Shown piece after piece: positions 53,798 to 63,407 of a DNA stretch of 64,000 nucleotides. Below the pieces are notes generated by a model. The model did no database searches. It was not told the origin of the DNA and was given only the letters and a program-made list of their open reading frames with translations. The DNA is from DASZIT01 sp963770635. GTDB lineage: Bacteria; Actinomycetota; Acidimicrobiia; Acidimicrobiales; RAAP-2. Location: NCBI GenBank assembly GCA_963770635.1, contig CAVYQI010000006.1, positions 248,001 to 312,000 on the forward strand. Direction: 5' to 3'. How positions within the stretch are numbered: the first letter of the stretch is position 1; every line of letters starts with the position of its first letter. A program made the translations under genes and the position numbers.

Positions 53798-56574
53798 GGG
53801 GTCTCCAGCCGGAGCTCGACCACCGGGGAGGTGGAGTCGATGAGGTCGGCCACGGTCCCTTCCGCCAACGGCACGTTGAAGTCGGTGGCCACCACCTTGC
53901 GCGGCAGCGACGGGTCGGGCACCGCCTCCAGCACCCGCGAGGTGGTGGCGGTCCGCACCTTCACGTTGCCGCCCGCCCCGACACCGAGGTCGTCGAGATC
54001 GTGGGGGTTGACCCGGAGGGGCGACCGGGGTACCAGAGCGTCCAGGACCGGGACAGCGGTGACCCCCCCGTCATAGAGGCGACGGGAGGCGACCAACCGC
54101 ATCGAGTAGCTGTCGGTGTTCACCACCTTGGGCACGTCGATCTCGAACCGACCAGACAGGATGGGGGGCGGCGGGGTCGCCCCGGCGGTCGCCCCGGCGG
54201 CCGCCCCGGCGGCCGGCCGGTCACTGGCGGCGCGGATGGCGGCGGCGGCGAAGGCGCCCATGCCGATCTCCGCCGTGCGGGCCTCGGCCAACCCGGCCCG
54301 GGGTGGGGCTCCCTGCTGCTCCACCGATTCGACCCCGGGGAAGGCGATCGGGTCGAGGAGGGGGGCGCCAGGTCGGCGGGTGAAGGCCACCGCGGTGACG
54401 GTGAGGGGCGCCACGACTCCGTCGGTGGCCGCCGGCGAGTCGAGGATGGCCCGGGTGATGCCCCGGTAGGCCGGGGCCAGCCGTTCGATCTGGTTCCAGA
54501 CGTCGGTCACCGAGTCGAGGCGGAGGTCAGCGTCCAGGTGGACGGCCAACTCGGCGGCGATCACCCAGTCCGGCCACGACTGCCCGGGCGGGACCAGCTT
54601 CTGGCCGAGCCGGCTGATCCGACCCTCGATGTTGGTGCAGGTCCCCGGTCGCTCGTGGGCCTCGGCGGCTGGGAGCACCACGTCGGCGTGATCACCCAGC
54701 GGGCTGGGCGAGGTGGCCACCGACACCACGAAGTCGGCGCCGGCCAGCGCCCGTCGGGCCAACTCGGCGTCGGGGAAGTCGGTGAGGGGGTCGGCCCCGA
54801 TGACGACCAACGCCCGGATCCGGCTCCCCTTGGGGTCGGAGTCGTCGCCGGCCGCCGAGCGCAGCATCTCCGCGGTCCCCCGGCCCCGAGTGTCGGGCAC
54901 CTTGCCCCACGCCTCGGTGAACCACTGGCGCCCGGCCTCGAGACCGACCCGGCCGGGCAGCACTCCCGGCGCCAGACCCATGTCCAGGGCACCCATCACA
55001 TTGCCCCGGCGCAGCGCCGGAAGAAAGGTGGCGTTCGGCAACGCCCGGGCCAGCTCCTGCGCCGCGTCGGCCACCAGCGCGCCGTCTTCGGCCAGCGAGG
55101 GGCGTCCGACCACGATCACCACCTTGTCGGCGCCGGCGAGTCGGCGGGCCTCGCCCAGGTCCGCCGGGTCTACACCGCTGGGCACCGCCGCGCCCGGATC
55201 CGACAACGCCTTGGCCAGCTCGGAAGCGGCACCCGGCACGTAGCGCAACGACACCGCGGCGTGGGGGGTCAGCGAGGTGGCCTGGGGGGAGAGCTCGACC
55301 AGGGAGAGGTCGCCGTCCACGATCTCCGACCGCAATCGGAGGAACAGCACCGGCAACTCCTCCCGGAGGTCGCCGGACAGCACGATCACCGTGTCCGCCC
55401 CGGCCGCTTCGTCGATGGTGGCCCGGGGAAGGCCGAGCACCACCTCGGCGGGCAGGCCGTCGCCCAGCTGGGCGTCGACCGAGTCGGTGCCGAGGACCCC
55501 CTTGGCCAACCGGGCCCAGGTGTAGGCCCCTTCGTTGGTCAACCGAGCGCCGCCGATGAACCCGACCCCGCCGGGGCCGTCGTCGTTCTTCATGGCGGCC
55601 CGCAACCCGTCGGCCACCACGTCGAGGGCCTCGTGCCACGAGACGTTGACCAGCTCACCGGCCTTGCGGACCATCGGCTCGGTCAGCCGATCGTCGCTGT
55701 TGACCGACTCGAAGGCAAACCGGCCCTTGTCGCACAGCCATCCGTGGTTGACCGGGTCGGAGTCGATACCCAGCAGCCGGGTCACCCGGTTGGAGGACGA
55801 CTGCACCGCCACCCGACACCCGACCGAGCAGGTCGTGCACGTCGACTCGACCTGGTCGAGATCCCAGGGCCGGGACAGGAACCGGTAGGGCACCGCGGTG
55901 AGGGCGCCCACCGGGCAGATCTGGACGGTGTTGCCGGAGAAGTAGGAGGTGAACGGCAGCTCGGGAAACACGTTGACCTCGAGCTTGTCGGCCCGGCCGA
56001 TGAAGTCGATCTGGGCCTCACCGGCGATCTCGGCGGCGAACCGGGTGCACCGGCTGCACTGGATGCACCGCTCCCGGTCGAGCAGCACCAGCTCGGAGAT
56101 GGGGACCGGCTTCTCGAAGTGGCGCTTCTCCTCCACGAACCGGGTCTCCCCCGGGCCGTAGGCCAGGGTCTGGTCCTGGAGGGGGCACTCGCCCCCCTTG
56201 TCGCACACCGGGCAGTCGAGCGGGTGATTGATCAACAGGAACTCGAGCACCCCGTCCTGGGCCTTCTTGACCTTGTCGGAGGTGGTGGTGACCTCGGACC
56301 CTTCGACGGCCTCCACGTAGCAGCTGGGCTGGAGCGACGCCCCCCGGGGGCCGCTGACCTCGACCAGGCACATCCGGCACACCCCGACCGACTTCATCCG
56401 CGGGTGGTAGCAGAACCGGGGGATGAAGGTGCCGGACCGCTCGGCCGCGGCGATCAGCATCTCCCCCTTCATGGCGGTGGCCGGCCGCCCGTCGAGGGTG
56501 AAATGGATCAGCTCCTCAGGGGCGTCGGCCGACGCGGCGTGGGCGGGATCGGTGGTGGTGGCCCGGTCAGTCAA
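53794..56574 (-). CDS. nuoG: NADH-quinone oxidoreductase subunit G
   Basis: The start is placed at a TTG at 56574, seven bases after GGAGGGGG and overlapping the nuoF stop; no better ATG exists before the first domain. The 926-residue protein has the 2Fe-2S motif CYHPRMKSVGVCRMCLVEV, the His-ligated 4Fe-4S motif HPLDCPVCDKGGECPLQDQ, CIQCSRCTRF and the extra cluster motif CTTCSVGC. A molybdopterin-oxidoreductase-like C-terminal half follows, ending in a beta-barrel domain. It passes electrons from NuoE/F to NuoI. Confidence 0.92.
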   Translation of the reverse strand: MTDRATTTDPAHAASADAPEELIHFTLDGRPATAMKGEMLIAAAERSGTFIPRFCYHPRMKSVGVCRMCLVEVSGPRGASLQPSCYVEAVEGSEVTTTSDKVKKAQDGVLEFLLINHPLDCPVCDKGGECPLQDQTLAYGPGETRFVEEKRHFEKPVPISELVLLDRERCIQCSRCTRFAAEIAGEAQIDFIGRADKLEVNVFPELPFTSYFSGNTVQICPVGALTAVPYRFLSRPWDLDQVESTCTTCSVGCRVAVQSSSNRVTRLLGIDSDPVNHGWLCDKGRFAFESVNSDDRLTEPMVRKAGELVNVSWHEALDVVADGLRAAMKNDDGPGGVGFIGGARLTNEGAYTWARLAKGVLGTDSVDAQLGDGLPAEVVLGLPRATIDEAAGADTVIVLSGDLREELPVLFLRLRSEIVDGDLSLVELSPQATSLTPHAAVSLRYVPGAASELAKALSDPGAAVPSGVDPADLGEARRLAGADKVVIVVGRPSLAEDGALVADAAQELARALPNATFLPALRRGNVMGALDMGLAPGVLPGRVGLEAGRQWFTEAWGKVPDTRGRGTAEMLRSAAGDDSDPKGSRIRALVVIGADPLTDFPDAELARRALAGADFVVSVATSPSPLGDHADVVLPAAEAHERPGTCTNIEGRISRLGQKLVPPGQSWPDWVIAAELAVHLDADLRLDSVTDVWNQIERLAPAYRGITRAILDSPAATDGVVAPLTVTAVAFTRRPGAPLLDPIAFPGVESVEQQGAPPRAGLAEARTAEIGMGAFAAAAIRAASDRPAAGAAAGATAGATPPPPILSGRFEIDVPKVVNTDSYSMRLVASRRLYDGGVTAVPVLDALVPRSPLRVNPHDLDDLGVGAGGNVKVRTATTSRVLEAVPDPSLPRKVVATDFNVPLAEGTVADLIDSTSPVVELRLETP

Positions 56575-57872
56575 AGGGACAGCCCCCCTCCTTGATGTGG
56601 ACGAGGAACTCATCGCGGAACATCTGGATGGCCGACCCGATCGACGACGGGATCGACGGCCCCAGCACGCAGATGGTGGTCTGCTGGGGCGGCCAGGCGA
56701 GGCCGGGGGAGATGTTGTCGCAGGCATCGAGCAGGAGATCGAGATCCTCTTCCCGGCCGTTACCGGTCTCGATGCGCTCCATGATCTTCTCCAACCATCC
56801 CGAGCCCTCCCGGCAGGGGGTGCACTGGCCGCACGACTCCCGGGCGAAGAACTTGGTGATCCGCCACGACGCCCGGACCGCGCAGGTGTGGTCGTCCATC
56901 ACCACCACCGAGCCGGAGCCGAGCATGGAACCGGCGTCGCCCACCTCGTCCTGCCCGAGCGGGAGGTCGATCTGATCGGGGCCGAACCAGGGGGCGGAGA
57001 CCCCGCCGGGGATGAACGCCTTCAGCTCCCGTCCGTGGGGGATGCCCCCGCCGAGAACCGGCGCGTAGACCAGGTCGTGGAAGGTGGTCTTGACCATCTC
57101 GATCTCGAACACCCCGGGGTTGTTCACGTGGCCGGCCAGGGCGAACAGCCGGGTCCCGGTGGACCGCCCCTCGCCGAGGGCGGCAAAGGCAGCTCCGCCG
57201 TGCAGCACGATCCACGGGAGGTTGGACATGGTCTCGACGTTGTTGACCACCGTCGGCTCACCGTAGAGGCCGATGGCGGCAGGAAAGAACGGCGGCTTGA
57301 TCCGGGGGAAGCCGCGCTTGCCCTCCAGCGATTCGAGCAGGGCGGTCTCCTCGCCGCAGATGTAGGCGCCCGCCCCGGGATGGACGACCACGTCGACCGA
57401 GAACCCGGATCCGAAGATGTCGTTGCCCACCGCGCCGTGCGGAGTAGGCGTCGTTGAGGGCGGCCTGGGTCCGCTCGAGGCCGAGGGCGAACTCGCCCCG
57501 CAGGTAGATGAACACCTGCGACACCTGCAGCGCGTAGGCGGCGATCATCACCCCCTCGATGAGCTGATGGGGGTCGCGCTCGATCAGGAGGTGGTCCTTG
57601 AAGGTGGCCGGCTCGCTCTCGTCGCCGTTGACCACCAGGTAGGTGACCGGGTTCTTCCGCATCATGGCCCACTTGCGGCCGGCCGGGAACCCGGCGCCGC
57701 CCCGGCCGAGCAGGCTGGCGGTGTCCACCTCGTGGGCCACGGCCTCGGGCGTCATGGTGAGCGCCTTGCGGAGCCCCTCGTAGCCGCCGGTGGCCAGGTA
57801 CCGCTCGAGGGTGTGGGAGTCGGGGTGGTCGATCCGGCCGGTGATGATCTTCGGCGCGTCGGTGATGGCCAT
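56567..57872 (-). CDS. nuoF: NADH-quinone oxidoreductase subunit F, frameshifted
   Basis: The ATG at 57872 shares a base with the nuoE stop. The first frame reads LLGRGGAGFPAGRKWAMMRK, NGDESEPATFKDHLLIERDP and then fails after QAALNDAYSA. The second frame picks up with VGNDIFGSGFSVDVVVHPGA, GAYICGEETALLESLEGKRG and the 4Fe-4S motif ESCGQCTPCREG. The break is at 57437-57440 (one extra base in GCACGGC), and removal gives AYSAGAVGNDIFGSG. Both the FMN/NADH sites and cluster Cys residues are intact, so this is likely a sequencing error in an essential gene. Confidence 0.9.
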
Positions 57873-58516
57873 CAGCTGCCGGCCTGCTTGGCGGCGGCCG
57901 TCCGCTCCGACTGGGCCTCGGCCGTGGCCGCCCGCTCGGCGGCGATCTGGCCGCGATCGGCCTGCAGCCCGGTGGTCCGCTCCACCCGGTTCAGCGTCCC
58001 GTGGCTGGGGATGTCGGCGGACCGGGCCCCGGAGCGGAGGTCGGCCATCAACGCGTCGAAGCTCTCGGGGGTCTGGGCCCCCACGTACCGGTGGTTGACC
58101 TGCACGCAGGGGGTGGCGTCGCAATCGGCCAGGCACTCGGCCTCTTCAAGGGTGATGACGCCGTCGGCAGTGGTGCCCCCGGCGTTCACCCCGAGGGTGG
58201 ACTCGGCGTGCTCCAGCAGCTCCAAGGCCCCGTTGAGGAGGCAGGCGATGTTGGTGCACACCGACACCACGTGGGTCCCCACCGGCTCGGTGTGGAGCAT
58301 GTCGTAGAAGGTGGCCGTCCCCAGCACTTCGGCCGGGGTGATGTCGAGCAGGGCGGCGATGTCGACCATGACCCCGGGGGTGAGCCAACCCTCCTGCTCC
58401 TGGGCCAGATGGCAGAGGGGGATGAGCGCGGAGCGGGGTTCGGGATACAGGGCGATGAGGTTCCGGGCCCGGGTGGCGGTGGCCCGCGACAGGTGGGCGA
58501 GGGTGGGATCGGTCAC
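57872..58516 (-). CDS. nuoE: NADH-quinone oxidoreductase subunit E
   Basis: The GTG at 58516 overlaps the nuoD stop (GTGA). The 214-residue protein is a thioredoxin-like 2Fe-2S subunit: ATFYDMLHTEPVGTHVVSVC, CTNIACLLNG and the second Cys pair in LEEAECLADCDATPCVQVNH. All four cluster Cys are present. A C-terminal Ala/Glu/Arg-rich extension (about 40 residues) is added. It binds NuoF and carries cluster N1a. Confidence 0.93.
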   Translation of the reverse strand: MTDPTLAHLSRATATRARNLIALYPEPRSALIPLCHLAQEQEGWLTPGVMVDIAALLDITPAEVLGTATFYDMLHTEPVGTHVVSVCTNIACLLNGALELLEHAESTLGVNAGGTTADGVITLEEAECLADCDATPCVQVNHRYVGAQTPESFDALMADLRSGARSADIPSHGTLNRVERTTGLQADRGQIAAERAATAEAQSERTAAAKQAGS

Positions 58517-60002
58517 CGGTCCACCTCCCCCATCACCGGGTCGACCGACGAGCACACCGACACCGCGTCGGCGATGAGGCCGCCCCGCATCATCAGCGGG
58601 AGAGCCTGGAGGTTGACGAAGCTCGGCCCACGGATGTGCATCCGGTAGGCCTTGGACGTGCCGTCGGAGACCAGGTAGCACCCGAGCTCGCCCCGGGGGG
58701 ACTCGATGGCGGTGTAGACCTCCCCCTCCGGCACCTTGAAGCCCTCGGTGAACACCTTGAAGTGGTGGATGAGGGCCTCCATCGACTCATCGATCCGGGC
58801 CCGGGGCGGCGGGGTGACCTTCTTGTCCTGGATCCGGTAGTCGCCGGGCGGCATCCTCTCCACAATCTGGCGGATGATCCGGATCGACTCCCGGATCTCG
58901 TTGAGGCGCACCGAGTAGCGGTCGAAGTTGTCGCCGTAGGTCCCGACGATGACGTCGAAGTCGACCTCGTCGTAGCGCAGGTAGGGCATCGACCGGCGGA
59001 GGTCCCACGGGACCCCGGTCGACCGCAGGATGGGCCCGGTCAGGCTGAGGGCCAGCGCCTCCTCGGCTGACAGGCGGCCGATCGACTCGGTCCGTTGACG
59101 GAACAGCGGCTGGCCGGTCAGCAGCTCGTCGTACTCGTCGGTTCTCGGCAGCACGGTGTCGCAGATGATGCTGACGTCGTCCTCCCACCCGTCGGGCAGG
59201 TCGGCGGCGGTGCCGCCGGGCCGGATGAAGTTGTGGTTCATCCGCAGACCGGTGGTCTTCTCGAAGAAGGCCAGCACCATCTCCCGCTCGCGGAAGCCGT
59301 AGATCATCATCGAGGTGGACCCGAGATCCATCCCGTTGGTGGCCATCCACATCAGGTGGGACGACACCCGGTTCAGTTCGGTCATCAACATCCGGATCCA
59401 GTCGGCCCGGGCCGGCAACTCGATCCCCAGCAGCGCCTCGACCGCCAGCGACAGCACCAGCTCGTTGTGGAGGGGCGAGAGGTAGTCCATCCGGGTGACG
59501 TTGGTCGACCCCTGGACATAGGTCAGCTCCTCGGCCGTCTTCTCCATGCCGGTGTGGAGGTAGCCGATCACCGGCTTGGTCCGCAGGACCGTCTCGCCGT
59601 CGAGCTCGAACATCAGCCGGAGCACCCCGTGGGTCGACGGGTGCTGGGGGCCCATGTTGATGATCATGGTCCGGTCGTCCGACTGTTCGACGTCGATGTT
59701 CGACGGGTCGACCGCCACCCCCTCGGGGAGCCGGAGGACGGCACCGACCTCCCGGCGCAGCTCGCCGGCGCCGGTGGTGGACCGCCGGGTCAGCTCCTGG
59801 TGGCCCTCGGAGGTCTCGGTCTCCAACCCGAGGGTCGCGCCGCTGGGCTCCGCCTCGAGGAACTCCTGACCGGAGACCGGCGGAGGCAAGGTGGTGTCCG
59901 GGTGGGCGGGGGCAACCGCCGGGGGGTAGGACTCCGGCGGGACCGACGCGTCCCGTAGCCGGCCGCCCCATCCTCGGGGGACTCCGTCGTCGGTTCGGTC
60001 AT
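58513..60002 (-). CDS. nuoD: NADH-quinone oxidoreductase subunit D, probable 5' frameshift
   Basis: The conserved protein from TMIINMGPQHPSTHGVLRLM to the end is intact: GYLHTGMEKTAEELTYVQGS, the quinone-site Tyr/His region, RIQDKKVTPPPRARIDESME and GELGCYLVSDG. For the start, the ATG at 60002 overlaps the nuoC stop (ATGA), like every other junction here, and reads TEPTTESPEDGAAGYGT before leaving frame. One added base near 59946-59955 joins it to ASVPPESYPPAVAPAHP. The alternative without an indel is a GTG at 60018 lacking a proper ribosome site. The N-terminal 100 residues are a Pro/Glu-rich extension. The product binds quinone with NuoB. Confidence 0.88.
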
Positions 60003-60630
60003 CTCGGCCCCGGGGCACCCTTGAATTGCACGGGAACCCGGCCCACCCCGTAGTCCTTCCGCAGCGGGTGGCCTTCCCAGTCCTCGGGCATCAGGATCCG
60101 GGTCAGATCCGGATGGCCGTCGAAGATGATCCCGAACATGTCGAAGGCCTCGCGCTCCATGGCCTCGACACCCGGATAGACGTCGAAGATGGACCCCACC
60201 ACCAGGTCCGACTCCGGGACCTGGACCCGCAACCGCACCCGCCGGGCCTGCGCTCAACGACAGCAGGTTGACGACCACCTCGAACCGCTCCCGGGTGACC
60301 CCGTCGGGCAGGTGCCGGTTGAAGTGGGTCAGGTAGTCGACCCCGCAAAGGTCGGCGCACATCTCGAACCCGTTGCGGCGATACTCCTCCACCACCGCCA
60401 CGTACTGGTCACGGGTCGGGAAGACGATCTCCTGGACCGGCGGCCGGGGACCCGGGAACTGCCCCCGCCGGAATCGCTGAGGCCGCCGGTCCCGGCCGGG
60501 CCCTCGATCGGGGCCACCGGCCCGGTGTGGGTCGGCTCTGGGTCTCTTCGGTTTCGGTGGTGTCGGTGGTTTCGGTGGTGTCGGTGGTGTCGGTGGTGTC
60601 GGTGGTGTCGGTGGTGTCGGCCGCGGTCAC
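59999..60630 (-). CDS. nuoC: NADH-quinone oxidoreductase subunit C, several frameshifts
   Basis: The GTG at 60630 overlaps the nuoB stop (GTGA). Four pieces in different frames make one NuoC: a (TTD)n leader, then EPTHTGPVAPIEGPAGTGGL, then PPVQEIVFPTRDQYVAVVEE and MCADLCGVDYLTHFNRHLPD, then VRLRVQVPESDLVVGSIFDV and EREAFDMFGIIFDGHPDLTR. Breaks lie at about 60545 (-1), 60462-60466 (-1 in a C run) and about 60250 (+1). The sum restores 211 codons exactly. Third-position GC is high in the chosen frame of each piece. The family core is complete, so the gene is probably functional in the organism. Confidence 0.82.
60552..60620 (-). repeat. 9-bp tandem repeat at the nuoC start
   Basis: About seven copies of GTCGGTGGT or GTTTCGGTG-like variants, encoding TTD and TTE triplets on the minus strand right after the start codon. 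Like the nuoN array, its period keeps the reading frame. Confidence 0.85.
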
Positions 60631-61297
60631 AGGGGCTCTCCGACGCTGCGGGCAATGACCGGGTTGCGCTTCGGGGTGCCGACGTGCACGGCATCGGGTC
60701 GATCCGGCGTCCACCCCGAGGTCTCTTCGTCACTGTGGGTGCGACTGTCGTCGGTGTCCCCACCCTCGTCGGCGGCCAGGGTGCGAACCCCCCGTCCGTC
60801 GGGCATGGTCGGGGTGTAGCGGCCCGGGCGGCGGGTGATGTCGTTGGTGCGCACCTTCTCGTGGAGGGTGAGGATGGCGTGCATCAGGGTCTCCGGGGTC
60901 GGAGGGCATCCCGGGGCGTAGACGTCGACCGGGACGATCTGATCCACGCCCTGGACGATGGCGTAGTTGTTGAACATCCCCCCGCTGCTGGCGCAGACCC
61001 CCATCGACAGCACCCATTTCGGCTCCATCATCTGGTCGTAGACCTGGCGGAGCACCGGAGCCATCTTCTGGGACACCCGGCCGGCGACGATCATCAGGTC
61101 GGCCTGACGGGGGAGGCGCGGAACACCTCCATGCCGAACCGGGCCAGGTCGAAGTCGGCCGCCCCCACCGACATCATCTCGATGGCGCAGCAGGCCAGGC
61201 CGAAGGTGGCCGGCCACATGGAATAGGTGCGCGCCCACTTCACCAGATCCTCGAGACGACCGGTGAGGAAATTGTGCTGGAGGTCTTCAAGTCCCAT
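60627..61297 (-). CDS. nuoB: NADH-quinone oxidoreductase subunit B, frameshifted
   Basis: The ATG at 61297 follows GAAGG. The first frame reads MWPATFGLACCAIEMMSVGA and FGMEVFRASP, then stops early. The second frame continues RQADLMIVAGRVSQKMAPVL, GVCASSGGMFNNYAIVQGVD and VYAPGCPPTPETLMHAILTL. One missing C in the run at 61108-61112 explains the break. The four cluster N2 Cys (CC, C and C) are all present. The C-terminus is extended by about 60 residues rich in Asp, Arg and Thr. Confidence 0.9.
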
Positions 61298-61315
61298 GAC
61301 GAAGGATCCTTCCCT

Positions 61316-61860
61316 CTACGCGGCCCGGACGGGTCCGGCTGGAGTGGCCGGATCGCCGGTGGTCGGGGGGACGGGGTCGGTGGTCGGGGAGCCGTCGGGG
61401 CCCGATGGGTCGCGGTGCCCGCCGGGTCCCCCCGGGCCGGCGGTGATGCGGGCGATGGTCGATTCCGAGGTGCGGGACGGCATGGCCCGCACCAACGCTT
61501 GGCCGGTCCCCAGGTCAGTGCCCCGTTGCTGACCAGAAAGAGGAAGGAGATGAAGACGACGGCGGCGAAGACCAGCACCTCGATCAGACCGAACGATCGC
61601 AGCTGGCGGAAGATCACCGCCAACGGGTAGAGGAAGACGATCTCGATGTCGAAGATGATGAAGATCATCGCCACCAGGTAGAACCGCACCGGAAAGCGGA
61701 TCGGCGGCTCGATGGTGGGCACGATGCCGCACTCGTAGGGTGCGATCTTGGCCGCGGTCGGTCGCTTTTTCGGGGCCAGCATCGCCGATCCCACGAAGGA
61801 GAACGCCGCGAAGAGGAACCCCAAGATGATGAGGACAAGGATCGGGAGGTAGTCGTCCAC
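61316..61860 (-). CDS. nuoA: NADH-quinone oxidoreductase subunit A, frameshifted near its end
   Basis: The GTG at 61860 gives VDDYLPILVLIILGFLFAAF; a GTG at 61878 is also possible. Three helices and the quinone-loop motif KIAPYECGIVPTIEPPIRFP (with the conserved Cys) and FDIEIVFLYPLAVIF are present. After GALTW the frame is lost. Adding one G to the run at 61508-61511 gives TWGTGQALVRAMPSRTSEST and a stop at 61316, 18 bases before nuoB. The resulting Pro/Gly/Thr-rich tail of about 50 residues is unusual for NuoA. It is the first gene of the operon. Confidence 0.88.
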
Positions 61861-61990
61861 TGGGGGTCGTTTTACCACGCCCCGGTTCGGCAGGGCACAT
61901 CGACGGTCCAGGTGGCGACCACCGAACCACCGGAACGGCGGGGGCGCCGACCGGAGCCGAGCGGGTGCCACGATCCGGCCGCCCCGGGCC

Positions 61991-62004
61991 TACCATGAGG
62001 TGCC
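61991..62004 (+). promoter_or_regulatory. Possible leaderless promoter of the reductase gene
   Basis: TACCAT at 61991-61996 is a -10-like hexamer 8 bases before the GTG at 62005, between the divergent nuoA and reductase genes. Confidence 0.3.
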
Positions 62005-63370
62005 GTGAGCTCCCTCCCCCAGCCGCCGAACCAGGCCGGACGGCACCGGTGACCCCGACCACGTCCACGACGTGCTGGTCATCGGCGGAGGGCCGTCCGG
62101 CTCGTCGTGTGCCTACTGGCTGGCCGAGGCGGGGTGGGACGTGGCCCTGGTCGAGAAGAAGGTGTTCCCCCGGGAAAAGACGTGCGGGGACGGGTTGACC
62201 CCCCGTGCCGTCCGCCAACTCGCGGATATGGGCCTGGAGGGCGCCCTGAGCGGCGCCCATCGCTACGGCGGCCTCCGGGCCCTCGCCTACGGCAAGGTGC
62301 TCGAGCTGCAACTGGCCCGACACCCCAGCTTTCCCTCCTACGGCTACGTGATCACCCGCCATGACCTCGACGCCATCGTCAACGAGCGGGCGGCCAAGGC
62401 CGGGGCCACCGTGTGGCAGGGCACCGAAGCCCTCGAGCCGATCCTCCAGGAGGACGGTCGCGGTCGGGTGACGGTCACCTCCCCGCCGGCGGCCGGCACC
62501 GCGGCGTCACGGCTGCCGTCCTGTGTCGGGGCGGTCGTCAAGGACAAGGCGAGCGGCGCCACCCGGGAGGTGCAGGCCCGCTACGTGGTGGTGGCCGACG
62601 GGGCCAACTCCCGCTTCGGCCGGGCACTCGGCACCTCCAGCAACCGGCACGCAGCCGATGGGGATGGCGCTACGCGGCTACTACACCTCCCCCGATGCAC
62701 GACGATCCGTTCATCGAGTCCCACCTCGACATCCGGGACAGCGACGGGCGAGGTGGTCCCCGGGTACGGCTGGATCTTCCCGCTGGGCGACGGGCGGGTC
62801 AACGTCGGAGTGGGCCTGCTGTCCACCGACAACCGGTGGAAAGGCGTCAACACCTCCACCCTCATGGACCACTTCGTGAACTGGGCGCCCAAGGCATGGG
62901 GACTGTCGCCGGAGACCTGCCTGGGCCCGCCCACCGGTGGCAAGCTGCCCATGGGCCTGACCGTGGGTCCCCGGATCGGCGCCACCACCCTGGTGGTGGG
63001 CGACGCCGGGGGTTCGATCAACCCGTTCAACGGGGAGGGCATCTCCTACGGGTACGAGACCGGTCGCCTGGCGGCGGCGTCACTGGGCGAGGCGTTGAGC
63101 GGCGACGGCTCTGCCGCCCTCGAACGGTACGAGACGCGACTCGAGGATGCCTACGGCCTCTACTTCCGGGTGGCCCGGGCGTTTGTCCGGATGATCAGCC
63201 AACCGGAGCTCATGAAGCTGTGCGTCGGCACCGGGATGTACTCGGAGTCGTTGATGACCTGGATCTTGCGGATCATGGCCAACCTGGTCCGACCCGACGA
63301 GGTCGGCCCGGCCGAGGCCGCCTACCGGGCGATGGCGACCCTGGCCCGGTTGGTCCCCGAACCCGACTGA
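62005..63370 (+). CDS. Geranylgeranyl-reductase-family FAD protein (menaquinone reductase-like), with indels
   Basis: The GTG at 62005 reads SSLPQPPNQA, then one extra base at 62034-62038 shifts to DGTGDPDHVHDVLVIGGGPS. The FAD motif GGGPSGSSCAYWLAEAG and LVEKKVFPREKTCGDGLTP follow, then VVVADGANSRFGRALGT. Between 62643 and 62748 three further single-base insertions pass through all frames: PMGMALRGYYTSP, then MHDDPFIESHLDIRDSDG, then EVVPGYGWIFPLGDGRVNVG. They sum to zero, so an open frame remains but about 35 residues are wrong. Later motifs VVGDAGGSINPFNGEGISYG are intact. Its place beside nuoA suggests reduction of a menaquinone side chain (MenJ-like), which is inference. Confidence 0.82.
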
Positions 63371-63407
63371 CGCCGACCGGCGCCGTTCGATCTCCGGCCG
63401 GCGCCGC

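Noticed and set aside
54001..56595. An 864-residue open frame on the plus strand opposite nuoG
   Set aside because: It is an antisense shadow: high GC3 on the minus strand removes stops from this frame, and the sequence has no recognisable domain, while nuoG is complete opposite.
57430..57450. Programmed frameshifting in nuoF and the other nuo genes
   Set aside because: The breaks have no common slippery sequence, go in both directions and occur in almost every adjacent gene; sequencing error explains them better.
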